DNA from: Oehlia diaphana
Lineage: Eukaryota > Glomeromycota > Glomeromycetes > Glomerales > Glomeraceae
Reading direction: 5' to 3'
Length of the DNA: 47,695 bases
NCBI GenBank assembly: GCA_003833135.1
Contig: QZLH01000670.1
Location: 21,147-68,841 of the forward strand
A program made the translations under genes and the position numbers. The first letter of the stretch is position 1. The number at the start of each line of letters is the position of its first letter. This document shows positions 34,376-45,299 of the stretch, piece after piece. Under the pieces are notes generated by a model, which was given only the letters and a program-made list of their open reading frames with translations, was not told where the DNA came from and made no database searches.

Positions 34376-34855
34376 TTAATGATAATCCAATAGCTCATAA
34401 ATTTCAGCCCTTGCAATTTCATCCCCATCCTTTTTAATAACCACTACTTTATCAATTATACTATTAGAACCACAAATTTGAAGGTTAGCATATTGTTTAT
34501 TAAATGAAACTAATTCAATAGCATTGTTAAATACAGAATCGGTCAAATCATATAATAAAGCTCCTTCTTTATTGTATAATTCTGCTCTATAGCGAGGATT
34601 TCCGTCTTCATCTTTAATTCCATCTACTCCAATATCTGTAGTAAATATTCCATCAACAATAACTTTATCTCCTCCTTTATTTTCGCTGAATGTGATTACT
34701 CCAGATAAATAATCTTTATTAAAGTCTGGAAAAAATTCCACATGTCCTTCTATTTTACATGGACTATTTATTACTGCAGCTGAAGTGATAACCGTAAAAA
34801 ATATAAATATGATTATAAGTGTAAATGGAAACGGATGGCTTGTATATCTCGTCAT
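34376..34855 (-). CDS. Small secreted protein, uncharacterised (159 aa)
   Basis: Single-exon gene. Residues 1-27 form a good signal peptide: MTRYTSHPFPF followed by a hydrophobic core LIIIFIFFTVITS and a likely cut before AVINSP. The mature part is about 132 residues, acidic, with alternating beta-type segments (GHVEFFPDF, LSGVITFSENKGGDKVIVDGIF, DKVVVIKKDGDEIARAEIYEL) and two cysteines (C33 and one in LQICGSN) that could form a disulfide. The pattern recalls small beta-sandwich domains such as Cu/Zn-SOD-like or CHRD folds, but metal-binding His motifs are missing. It could be a cell-wall or symbiosis-related secreted protein; no function is claimed. Confidence 0.8.
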   Translation of the reverse strand: MTRYTSHPFPFTLIIIFIFFTVITSAAVINSPCKIEGHVEFFPDFNKDYLSGVITFSENKGGDKVIVDGIFTTDIGVDGIKDEDGNPRYRAELYNKEGALLYDLTDSVFNNAIELVSFNKQYANLQICGSNSIIDKVVVIKKDGDEIARAEIYELLDYH

Positions 34856-36315
34856 ATTTGTTTAAATTTTTATTTTTGTTGAGGAAAAAGTGAGAGAGAA
34901 AATTTCAGTTTAAATGAGTATTAAAGAAACTAATATAGAGGATCGGCCCTTTTCTCCTAATCTATTTATATTCAAACCTCAATGAAGTAAATTTGTCGGT
35001 TATTACCAATTCTTTATATAATTAATATATTGGAAATTTCGATTATACATATTCACTTTCCCTAGTTAGGTTAAGTGTCACAAGCTCTCAGCCATTTGTA
35101 AATATTTAGATTATCATTGGCCCAATAATTAATATTCTTATCACGTGATTTATGTTAATCATTGTGGACATAAAAGGTTTTCGATGTAAAAAGTTAAGAA
35201 TTGCAAAAGATTGCATAATTATGATACAGAAAACTAATATATAAAGAGAAGAAAGAAGGGCTTATTGTTTCATAATTCTTTATATTACAACATATTTAAT
35301 ACTATTTATTTACATGTATACAAGTCATTAACTAATACGGTAACCTACTCTTATGTTTGCTACTATCAATAGTAATTCTTGTTTTATGAAAGTTCCATTG
35401 GAAGGGTTAGCATATTATACGTTTCAAGTTTTACACAAAAGTTATAAATTAACTTTTTCATCCTTCAAGCATAATAAATAATTTCGTTTTTTATATACAG
35501 TAATTATTTTACCAATGAATTTTTTTATTTATACAATAATTTAATACACGATTGTATAAGGTTTCTGGTTTTTTTTTACAATTTACAATAAATTAAATCT
35601 AAATAAAGATTTTACCGTAACTGTCTTAACCCCTTCCGCGTTTGATGCATTAGAGTGATCAAAAAAAACATTGTTGATCTAGTGTAGTCAGCTGTCAGCA
35701 TCAATTCGAATTTTCCATTTTACCAATTTTACCACAAAGCTTAAAAAAAACGCGATATTCATGTCGAAACTAGAAAAGAATGTTGACCTTCAATTTAACA
35801 TAATAAACGCGTTTTTATAATTATATTATGATATTTTATAATTTCCTTAAGGTTTGTTTTTCACTAAAATAACAGGGGGATGGTTGGTTGTATTTATATT
35901 CACTGTAAGTTACACAAACTCAAACTTGTGACGATTCATCTTATGTTATATTTACCTTTTTAAAATTTTTGAACTGATATACAAGCCTTTCTGAATCTCT
36001 CTCATTTTTTGTAGGAATTACTTAGCTTTGATCTGACAATATTTGGTTTGTAATTTTTCGGTTTTTTTCAGCAAAAATGCTTCGATGTCGTTTAAAAAAG
36101 TAATTGTAAAAGAATAAAAAGAAAAGTCAAAAAATAACAGAAAAAAAAAACTTGAAAAAATATACAAAAATAGGATCTTAAAAAATAATCCAGCGACATC
36201 AAGCAAAAAAAAATACTTGTCTTTGTATATAATAACATTTGGTATGTTTTTTATCTGGTTTGAGTCTTTTAACACTTTGCTTTTTGCTACCCTTGTTTTT
36301 TATTTCGTCCGCGTT

Positions 36316-36366
36316 CGCACTTTTTGGCTGTTCAAAATAAGGTTTTGCTGAACAACCACGAGTGCG
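36316..36366. repeat. Inverted repeat 1 upstream of PABPN1-like gene
   Basis: CGCACT (36316-36321) and GTTCA (36330-36334) face TGAAC (36349-36353) and AGTGCG (36361-36366), so a stem with an internal bulge and a 14-nt loop can form. It lies about 205 bp before the start codon, in DNA richer in G+C than its surroundings. Confidence 0.5.
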
Positions 36367-36385
36367 TATAATTAAAATTGGATGT

Positions 36386-36444
36386 CCATGAGCAAATAAA
36401 CGATGGACTCTTCATATTTTGGTCTTATCGCTCGTTGCTCATGG
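36386..36444. repeat. Inverted repeat 2 upstream of PABPN1-like gene
   Basis: CCATGAGCAA at 36386-36395 is the exact inverse of TTGCTCATGG at 36435-36444, with 39 nt between. Next to each arm lies an ACGA/TCGT word that could lengthen the stem with gaps. It follows the first hairpin by 19 nt. Confidence 0.55.
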
Positions 36445-36571
36445 AATTCTTTATGATCTCTACAAATCAATGATTAAGTTATAAAACATATCTAAATCAA
36501 ACCCCTACCTTATATGGAATTCTTGGATGAAAAGTTTTTCTATCTTTTCATCTTGAATTATAATATCAACC

Positions 36572-37652
36572 ATGGCTGATGAAAACCCAGCTGTTCAAAT
36601 TGAAGAAAATCAAGAACATCATGAAGAAGGAGACGTTACTGAAGATGCTGAAGCGGTAAAAATTATTCCAACTTGATACTTTTAATCATTTCGTATTTAT
36701 TATTTTGTCGAGATGGAACATTTCACACTATCTCTTTGGTAAAGGAGCTCGAGGCAATGAAACAACGGGTTAAGGAAATGGAAGAAGAAGCGGCTAAACT
36801 CCGTGAAATGCAAGCTCAAGTTGAAAAAGAGATGAATCTTACTTCAGAAGGCTGGTATTTAACTTCATTATTGATTAATGTATTTATTCTCCTAAAAATT
36901 AAGATTTTAATAATTATTTTATAAACCTTTTAGAAGATAAGGAGGCAATCGACGCACGATCGATTTATGTTGGAAATGTGAGTTTTTTTTTTTTTTAAAA
37001 AAAAAAAGAATAAGGAAATGAAATGAAATTTATAATAAAATTTGATTTTAATGTTATTTAAATTTGTATAGGTTGATTACGCTGCTACCCCTGAAGATTT
37101 ACAGAATCATTTTCAGTCTTGTGGTACAATAAACCGTGTTACTATTCTTTGTGATAAATGGAGTGGGCATCCTAAAGGGTATAAAATATTTAAAAAAAAT
37201 TAATATATTGATAAAATAATTATTCATTGACAAGAGATATCATTTTAATATATAGATATGCTTATGTGGAATTTGCAGATCCTTCTTTAGTAGCTAACGC
37301 GATGTCGTTAGACAATTCAGTACTGCGTGGACGAGCGATCAAGGTAATATAATATTAATTAATTTTTCTCAAATTTCGTGTTTCAACCAATTTATTAAAT
37401 ATTATGAAATTTCAGGTTACAGCAAAGCGCACAAATATTCCAGGTTATACTAGAGGTAGAGGTGGAAGAGGTGCCCGTGCTGCTTGGCGCGGTGGATATT
37501 ATGGACATGGTGGTGCTTATTATAGTCCAACATTCAGAGGTCGCGCAAGGTAAATCATAAATAATGATTATTAAACCTTATTTTTTTATTATTAATTATC
37601 TTTTTATTATTGTTTTAGAGGAGGACGACGTGCCACTTTCGCTCCTTACTAG
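36572..37652 (+). CDS. PAB2: Nuclear poly(A)-binding protein, PABPN1/Pab2 type (198 aa, seven exons)
   Basis: Exons 36572-36655, 36745-36850, 36934-36977, 37072-37178, 37256-37343, 37416-37549 and 37619-37652 give exactly 199 codons. Domains in order: an acidic N-terminus (1-28), a coiled coil (about 29-62, [19 protein letters not shown]), the [19 protein letters not shown] start of a single RRM (about 73-148) with RNP2 IYVGNV and RNP1 KGYAYVEF, and an Arg/Gly-rich tail ([18 protein letters not shown]) ending in FAPY. This is the plan of PABPN1 and S. pombe Pab2, which bind nascent poly(A) tails in the nucleus, control tail length and feed RNA to the exosome. The tail arginines are likely methylated, as in homologues. 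Intron 2 appears to begin with GC (GAAG then GCTGGT), since the nearby GT cannot be joined in frame. Confidence 0.93.
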
Positions 37653-38142
37653 ATTGATTTTAAGTAATAATTAGTTTTGATTAGAATAGTTTGAAAATCG
37701 GTTGATTGGAAATTTTATTTGGTTGTTAAAGCTTTTATAATCCTTTATCAAGAAAAAAAAAAAGCTTTCTATCTTCATTTTAAAATCAATACATTAATAG
37801 TTTACATATGAATCCTTATGCCTAATATTACAATTTTACTTCTTTTTTCCTTTTCATTTTTGAATTTACTTTATAATATCATTTTAAATGAGAATTTTAA
37901 ATGTAAAAAGAATTTATTAATATAAATACAAATTAACCATGTTAATAATGCTTTTTTTTGCTACAAAGCATAATAAATTTTTATTATGTGATACATTGTT
38001 TTGCACAAAATGTTAATATAAAAAAAAAATTAAAAAAATTGCTACGGCAAAAATTCTCATGCAAATTACCTATAAAAAGGCCACCCTGAAAAAAGTCGGG
38101 GTCAGATAAATAAGCACCAAAAAAATCAAAAATCGCTATGCC
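37653..38142. other. Spacer between PABPN1-like gene and dynactin subunit 3
   Basis: 490 bp containing the 3' untranslated region of the first gene and the promoter of the second, both on the plus strand. A-runs near 37751 and 38021. No gene is visible. Confidence 0.6.
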
Positions 38143-39198
38143 ATGGAAAGGGTGGAACTTGTAAAAAGACTTTCTTTATTAGAAGAACAAAAGAATTTAT
38201 TTCTAGAAAATATTGAAACTGCTAAAACAAACGGTTGGCTTAAAGACGAATACGACGACGACGAATACAAAGGAATAGAAGCAGAAAAACTAACCGCTGT
38301 AAACATGGTTAACGCTGATAATACAATACTTGAACAACAAAGTCTTTCGACTTTGGATTTTCGAGTTCATCATTTAGAAAAGTCGATCCTTGGGTTTGAC
38401 CCTATTACTAAAAAAGCTTCGGTACACGAAAAATTTAAAGAACAACTTTCCTTACTAAAAAGGGTTGACGAAATCAAGAAGGAATTTAACACAATTATAC
38501 GGGAACGTGATGGAGCTGATGGATTGAAATCGTTTCTCGAAATTTGTAAGTATTTTATTAAAGATATTCGAGTTTGCTTTTAAAAAATTTCTATCTATAC
38601 TAATCTTGATATTAATATAGACGACCAGGTGTCAGAATGCGTGTCTCCTTTTAAAGACTCTGCACTTGCAATGGAAAGAGTTATTTTAACACCTGAAGCT
38701 AAAGCAGAAATTATTTCTTCTTCAGTTGAGGAACTAAAATTGGTTGCTGAAAATTTGAAACTAATTGATGAATTGCAACCAATAATTGAAGCTCAAGAAT
38801 TTAAAGGTATTATTCAAAAATTTATTTAATATGATTATGTATATATAAGTTCAAACCTAAACTTTTGATAATATTTTGTTTAGATCTTGAAAAATTCCTT
38901 CCTCAACTTACACCAATTGAAACTGTTCACATTGATCAAGCTGCAAAAGCGAATGAAACCTCTGCTCGTATAACGTGTTTATTAGAAAAATATAATGGAA
39001 TTGTATGTTTTTTTTTTTAAATATAATTTAAATTTGTGCAATTAAATTAAGAAACGATTTATTCTTTGTTATAAACTTTTTGATTCAAAATTTTCTTTTT
39101 AGGTTAATACTCTCTCGGAACTTTTTATTTCTTGGGATAATATTCTTTCAACAATTGAAGCAAATGTTTCTGCGATTGAAAGAGCAAAAGGGAATTAA
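38143..39198 (+). CDS. DCTN3: Dynactin subunit 3 (p22/p24 family; 267 aa, four exons)
   Basis: Exons 38143-38545, 38621-38806, 38884-39002 and 39103-39198 give exactly 268 codons. The protein is almost wholly helical and coiled-coil. The family hallmark is STLDFRVHHLEKSILG (about residues 69-84), and the later parts match too: SLLKRVDEIKKEF, LTPEAKAEIISSSVEELKLVAENL, LIDELQPIIEAQEF and LFISWDNILSTIE near the end. DCTN3 sits in the shoulder of dynactin, the cofactor of cytoplasmic dynein that drives nuclear migration and spindle positioning in hyphae. The first 60 residues (EEQKNLF, an acidic DEYDDDEYKG stretch) have no counterpart in the human protein, making this one longer (about 186 aa in human). 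It converges with CENP-K. Confidence 0.88.
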
Positions 39199-40283
39199 AA
39201 TGAGGTGAGGCTTCATAAATTAATACTTAAAAGTATTAATACTCAAAAGCAGCGATGTTTATTGGAAAGTTTATTCATATATTTATATATATATGTATAT
39301 GTAAAATAACGTGTATTGAAAAACTAGTGTAAATATTGGAAGGAATTGAAATTGGAAGGTCCGATTTCAATCATTGAAAGCTTCCAAGAACCATCACTTT
39401 TCAAAAAGTTTTTTCGATTCCTCAAAAATTTTTTTTTGGATTCTAATCAACTTTTTTTTTTTTTTTTTTCACTTTGAATGTTAGTCATTGGCTGGTGGTT
39501 GTTGATTAGATTGTATTTATTAATTACTATTTTTGCATATTGTTGCATTGTAATTTTTTTTTCTTTATATAAACGGAAACTTCTCAAAGAAAAAGAGAAG
39601 ACAAAGATTGTAGTAGGATATATAGAAGACATTCAATTTATCTTGCTCATTACATACATTGAGAACTTTTCATCAACCAAAATTTTATTACATTCATTTT
39701 TTTTTTTATTATTATTTAGTATATTTTTTTTTTATTTTCAAGCAATTCAATTTTTATTAATATATGAACAATCATTATTTCTTTTCAAAAAAAAAAAGAT
39801 AAGAAAGAAAAGGAAAGAAAAAAAAACACAATAAAAATTATTATTTTACATAATTTTGTGTTTACATGATTACATCAACCAAAAAATTAATATTTCATCA
39901 TTTAATATTTAATTTTCTCAAGCAATTTTTTTTTTTTTTTTAAATATATAAACAATCATTTATTATTTTTTTTGTCTTCAAAATAAAATAAAAATTTTTT
40001 TATTTTACATAAATCATCAATCGAAATTTGTTCATATTATATTTTTATTATTTACATCATTCAATTTTGGAACTGTATAGCCGTATAGGTAATTATTATA
40101 AATTGAATATTTCGACGGGTTTTTTTTTTAAAAAAAAATAATAAATATAAAATTTATAATTTTACAAATCATCAAATTCAATCAAATCTACAATAAATAC
40201 TTATATTGCTTTATTGTAATTCAAGTGTTTTTTTTTTAATTCACATAGTCACACTTCTCATAACACTATCAAAATTATTTGAT
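39199..40283. other. Convergent spacer, dynactin subunit 3 and CENP-K
   Basis: 1,085 bp of A/T-rich DNA with several T runs (39450, 39930, 40230) and a T/A junction at about 40120-40138. Frames in it encode only Phe/Ile/Lys-rich nonsense. No gene is supported. Confidence 0.6.
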
Positions 40284-42015
40284 CTATAAATGAAATTCAA
40301 CTAATTTGAGCATATTGGCATCATTTGGGTTCCTTTTGGCAATTCCGGAACGAATTAACGTTTCAACATAAGGGGGCCATATTCTCTCCGGATCAAACGT
40401 TATATAAGGATTGTTAGGATTATTATAAGTCTGATTCATTAGATTCTATTTTAATAATATTATTATTATTATTAGAATTAAATAATATACGTGATTTATA
40501 ACCATAGTTCCATCAAAGTTATTAAGTTTATTCATAACATACCTCCAACATGTCTTTTAGAGTTAAAAATCTTTTATTTCGAGTTTCATTTTCGGCATGA
40601 ACTTCATCTTCATTTTCAGCATGATCTTCATCTTCATTTTCATCATCTTTATTATCATCTATCACCATCTTACAAAAATAATAAATACTTAGTCATGTAT
40701 AATGATGAAAAAAAAAAAGAAAAGAAAATTATACATACTTCATCTACTTCATTTTTTTCAAAGTTTGGCGGTGGGAAATTAGTGTCGATAAAATCGTTTA
40801 ATTCATCCATTAACATGTTATAATTACTTTTGACAGATCTAAGCTCTTGCCTTATAGCACTATTTTTATATAAATAAATAATATGTTAATTTATAAATAC
40901 AATTTTAAATTGAGCCCTTTGCAATAGAAAGGTGCTTAAGAAGTGATAAAAGATGTTACCAAAAATGTTACTACGTCCAAAATTTTAGGATTAAAACAAA
41001 GATTGGATTTTTTCGACTTTCTATCGCAAAGGACCCATTATTATTTTTTTTTTTAAAAAAAAAATCAAAAATATAAATAAAAATATTATTATACCCTATT
41101 TCTGATTGAGATTCAGATTCATCATCCAATTCATCTAATTGAAGTTTCTCTAATTTATTCAGTAAGACATTATGAATAATTTCACTTTCACTTAATAAAA
41201 TTTTCTCCCTGTAAAAGAACTAATAAATTTAATCAATCCGATTTCTTTAATATAAGTCAAAAAAATTATACCTTTCAATTTGTTCCTTTGATTCATCTAT
41301 TTCTTTATTTATTTGCGGTATTAATTTATTATATTGTTCGATAGTTTCTTGAATATGTTTCATAACAGATAATTCACGAAGTACATGAGGTTTAGTTGGT
41401 AAGATTCTTTGATCTAGAAATTTAAAAATAAATTAATTAATGAATAAAAGTATTCTTTAGAAGAAAGTAGTAAATCACATACTTTTTTTTTGTTCTTCAA
41501 TTTCTTCATCTAATATTTGTTCTTCAGCTTTTAATAAAGCAATTCTCTTATTTTTACCAAATAATACCAAACAATATTTTGAGTAAAAATAATAAGAATT
41601 AATATTTTATCAAGTTAAAAAAAAAAAAAAGAAATTAAAAAAAATGAATAATTTTTTTTACCCTTTCTTTTTCAGATAAATTATTTGTATATTCGAAATG
41701 TTTTATTTTAGAAGTTAACTAAATAAATTAAATAAATAAGTAAAATTAATTAATTTTTTTTTACGCGTTTTTTTTTTAAAAAAAATAAAAACGAAATTTT
41801 TTTTTTTTTCATACTTCATTTAATTTTGCGTATTCTATTTCACATTGTTGTTTCATTGATTGTAAGACTTTATCTATATCATTTTCTAAATTTAAATGAC
41901 TAAAAGTTGGTTTTGTAACTTTTTGATTCTTTAAATTGTTTGAATTGGGTATAAAATTTGCAAAGGAAAAACTTAAAGGAGTTCCTAATTCTGTAGTTAT
42001 GGAACTTGTTTTCAT
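40284..42015 (-). CDS. CENPK: CENP-K, inner kinetochore (CCAN) subunit (328 aa, eight exons)
   Basis: Exons 42015-41815, 41718-41662, 41546-41483, 41413-41272, 41208-41095, 40859-40739, 40668-40543 and 40445-40284 give exactly 329 codons. Residues 45-215 are coiled coil. Next come LNDFIDTNFPPPN, an acidic linker with an imperfect repeat (DEDHAENEDEVHAENE), LTLKDMLENLMN, and the C-terminal hallmark: NPYITFDPERIWPPYVETL followed by IRSGIAKRNPNDA and LKLVEFHL. The end matches vertebrate CENP-K (WPPYVELLLRNGIA) closely. CENP-K belongs to the CENP-H/I/K/M group of the constitutive centromere-associated network (S. pombe Sim4), which links CENP-A chromatin to the outer kinetochore. Introns 1 and 5 carry T(n)A(n) junctions. 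Confidence 0.9.
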
Positions 42016-42268
42016 ATTTTTATTATATCTTTATGTAGAAATAAAAGAAATAATTATCTTTTTGATTTTTATAAAATTTTTATAAAAAAAACGTAAAAAA
42101 GTCTCGAAAAACGAAAAGATTGATAATCACAACAAAATTCACGACAAATCACGTATTCACATGATCGACATGATTGTACTACCGTATCGGCCTAAAAAAG
42201 TTTGATACACAAATAATGAAAAAAAAAAATAATTATATAATTATATTTACTTTGAATCTAAGGAATAA

Positions 42269-42289
42269 ATACTGTACATTATACAGTAT
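42269..42289. repeat. Perfect palindrome upstream of CENP-K
   Basis: ATACTGTA and TACAGTAT form an 8-bp perfect inverted repeat around a 5-nt centre, 254 bp before the CENP-K start. It could be a regulator site or a chance event in A/T-rich DNA. Confidence 0.5.
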
Positions 42290-42680
42290 ATAAATCACCT
42301 ACTTAAAATTTAAATACAAAAATAAATAATAATCAATATATTTAACAATTTTCACATTATAGATACATTTAAAATCAAACAATTAAACAACCCCCTGTTT
42401 GGATAAACATGGGTAATTTTCGCCACACAAAAGTAGGATTAAAATGATTAAATGATTAAATGGTAATTGGATAAAGTTGAACATTTTGGTTTAAAACAAA
42501 CTTGTAGCTAATAAAGGATATATAATTATAAATAACTGACAAACCAATGCAATACACATCAACAAATTATTTAGCCCTCACATTATTAAACAAGATTAAA
42601 GTTCATAAATACAAAGTACAATGAAGAGCAGATTTTGACCAAAAAGGATTAGATAAATTGAATAAGGAAATTATATAAGG

Positions 42681-42739
42681 AAGTATTAAAAGTATTAAAA
42701 AGTACTAAAAGTAAAAGTATTAAAAGTATTAAAAGTATC
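42681..42739. repeat. AAGTATTAA tandem repeat
   Basis: About six imperfect copies of a 10-nt unit, AAGTATTAAA, with single-base changes (AGTACTAAA). Confidence 0.85.
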
Positions 42740-42893
42740 AAATTACCAAGAACATTTAATTTCAAGCACAATGAAACCATTCACTTGATGATACCATAAT
42801 GGATAAATGGATAATAAAAAGGATTAGTTAGTTAAAATAATATAAATTTTTATGTGAAGTGAGACCTTTGACTTTAAATTACTAGTAAATGCT

Positions 42894-42950
42894 GTATGTG
42901 AAGTAATGCTTGTATGTGAAGTACTGCTATATGTAAAGTATTGCTGTAAT
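42894..42950. repeat. Tandem repeat, unit about 19 nt
   Basis: Three degenerate copies of GTATGTGAAGTAnTGCT; the third reads ATATGTAAAGTATTGCT. A related word (TTTATGTGAAGT) is at 42849. Confidence 0.75.
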
Positions 42951-45241
42951 ATAAAAAACATATATTATAAAGAGTGAAAAAAGGAAGATTAAAAAAATGA
43001 TTGATGTTTCAAGAGATGGGAGCACGAACTTAAAATTATTCTAGATTAGATCACACGTGAGAAGGTACATAAAATGGATATTTCAGTAATTTCACCCGGA
43101 AGGGAAAAAGTTTTATATAATGAAGTCATTGTTTTATAAGAATTATATGAAACGTAAAAAAACTGATGAATGAATCTTAAAAAGAATTAATCAATTTTAG
43201 AATACCAAAATATTATAAATTTCATTGTACAATATTTCATTGTTATATTTACTCACTTTACATTAATGTTTGTTTAATTGTTTATCGTTGTCCGTGTTAA
43301 TTCATTTATTTGCTTTGCTGGCGCTTCTTATGAGTTACATTTTTGGTAATTATTTGTAAAGAATATCTTATATCTAACTTTTTTCTAATTCTTTAACTCA
43401 CTGATAAATGTTTCTAAAGAGTTTCTATTAGAAGAAAAAAAATTTTAAAATTTTATAGATTGAAAATTTATTAAATAAACAAATAAATAAAGATAAACCT
43501 GATTTTCACTATTTGTTTATTAATAACTTTTGGTTCAAAATTTTAATTTTTTTATAATTAGATGAAATAATGATTTGTTACGCGATCAATGATTTTACAC
43601 GCTAAAAAAAACCGCTTTTTCTAAAATAAGCGTGAATTCAGGGAATTCAGGGAACTCTAAAACTAAAAGTTTCAATTTACGTGAAATTTTTTTTCATTCG
43701 TCTATTTCTATAAATAAACGCGTGCGTTATTAAAAAAAAAAAAAAATTACTTTTATATATTAATATACATATTTTTTTTTATTGCCATAATACATTTGGC
43801 GTCTCCCTTTGTTTATTTTTTGCTCACGCCATTTTTTTTTTTTTTTTTTCAAGCCATTTGAGAATTAAATAATTTTTTTTTTTTTTTTTTTTTTTTTCTC
43901 TCCCCCTTTTTTTTTTTTTTTTTTTATCCTTTTTTAATTTTATATTTTTTTTTTTTTTTTTTTTTTTACAAAAAGTTTTCGAATCAGATAAATTTGATTC
44001 GAATTAAAGAATTACATTATAATTTGGCATATTTGGCGCAGTAATCCATTAAAATTATACGGCCGATCAACTTATTTAAATGGGTTAATCCTTGACTTTA
44101 TCAGAATCAGGTAAAATAAACAATATGTGTAAATTCTATTATGTATAATATAATGTGAAATAAGGAATATATTATGTCATAAAGTCAACATAATGGCTGA
44201 ACTGATGTTTGTGGAAAAAAAAAAAAAAAAAATTTTTTTTTTTTTTTTTTTTTTTAATTAAAAAAAAAAAATATTGATGTAATTAATGTACAATAGATAT
44301 CATCAATTCATCATCATCCATACTAATTTTGTAAAATTCATTTTAAGAGAAAAATAAAAAGCCCCAAAAAATGATTATATTATCCTTCTGATGGTGAATT
44401 CTTGGCCACATTTATTATTTAGTATTCATTATTCTTAACCTTGTGAACTTTGTGAAACACGCCATATAATAATTATTAATCAATGATAAGTTATATGCAG
44501 GAAAAAAGTTTTATTAACAAATTTGGAAGATAGAATAAAAGAATTCGAGTTTAATATTAGAACTTTCTAATTAGAAAACTTTATTATCTTTAACCTAATA
44601 ATAAATTAGATTATTTATTGATTAAATATTATTCCTAAAAAAAGTCATGCATAATATATAATTGGAAATATTACAATGATAAATCACTATTCATTCAAGT
44701 TAAATGTATTATACAGATTTTTATACATAAACAATAACAAAATTATGTCGTTAAACAAATGTACCCGAATTTTTCATGTACAAATATTTTTTATATTATG
44801 GTACCAGACACTTTTTTGTAAATTACGGGCTGAACCGAACTTAATGTAACAGATCTCCCCGAAAATACATAAAAGGTCTCATTGTTATTTGCTTAAAGTA
44901 AACTACGTAAATCTTTTCTTCCTTTTTTTTTAGATAAATATCGACTAGAGACTTTATTACAATATTATCTAGTAGTACCTAGATGATTTTTATATATAAA
45001 GTTAGCTGATTTTTAAGAAAATGAATACTGATACGAAGTAAATGTATACAATCTATAAATAAATTTATTGTGACATACTTGTTTATTTTAATATAATTTT
45101 TTTAAAGAATAAGTATCATTTATCGGCTTAAAATTTTGATTAACGTTACATATTTCTTTTAAATCTTTTTAAAATCACTTTGTACGGTTAATTTGGTCAC
45201 GTAAAAAAAAAAAATTATTATTTTTTTTTTTTTTTTTATTT

Positions 45242-45248
<7 letters not shown>

Positions 45249-45296
<48 letters not shown>
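45249..45296. repeat. Poly-A tract abutting a start codon
   Basis: 48 A run directly into the ATG of the next gene and are preceded by a T-rich run of about 25 nt, making a large T(n)A(n) inverted repeat. Confidence 0.9.

Positions 45297-45299
<3 letters not shown>

Larger units (their letters stand above)
34856..36571. promoter_or_regulatory. Divergent intergenic region upstream of PABPN1-like and secreted-protein genes
   Basis: 1.7 kb between divergent start codons. It includes a TCACGTGA palindrome near 35142 and, close to the PABPN1-like start, two inverted repeats at 36316-36366 and 36386-36444 (separate entries). Open frames in the A/T-rich part (about 36018-36275) do not look like protein. 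Promoters for both genes must lie here. Confidence 0.5.
42016..45296. other. Repeat-rich intergenic region
   Basis: 3.3 kb with no supportable gene. It holds the probable CENP-K promoter with a palindrome at 42269-42289, two short tandem-repeat arrays (42681-42739 and 42894-42950), T-rich homopolymers at 43830-43970, an A/T homopolymer pair at about 44215-44272, and T and A runs directly before the next gene (45220-45296). Confidence 0.55.

Noticed and set aside
36018..36275. 85-codon minus-strand frame with hydrophobic core
   Set aside because: Phe-rich readout of A runs in the PABPN1-like upstream region; no conserved feature.
40491..40823. 110-codon plus-strand frame with HLHFHHL repeats
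   Set aside because: Antisense of the acidic DEDHAENE repeat of CENP-K and its flanking intron.
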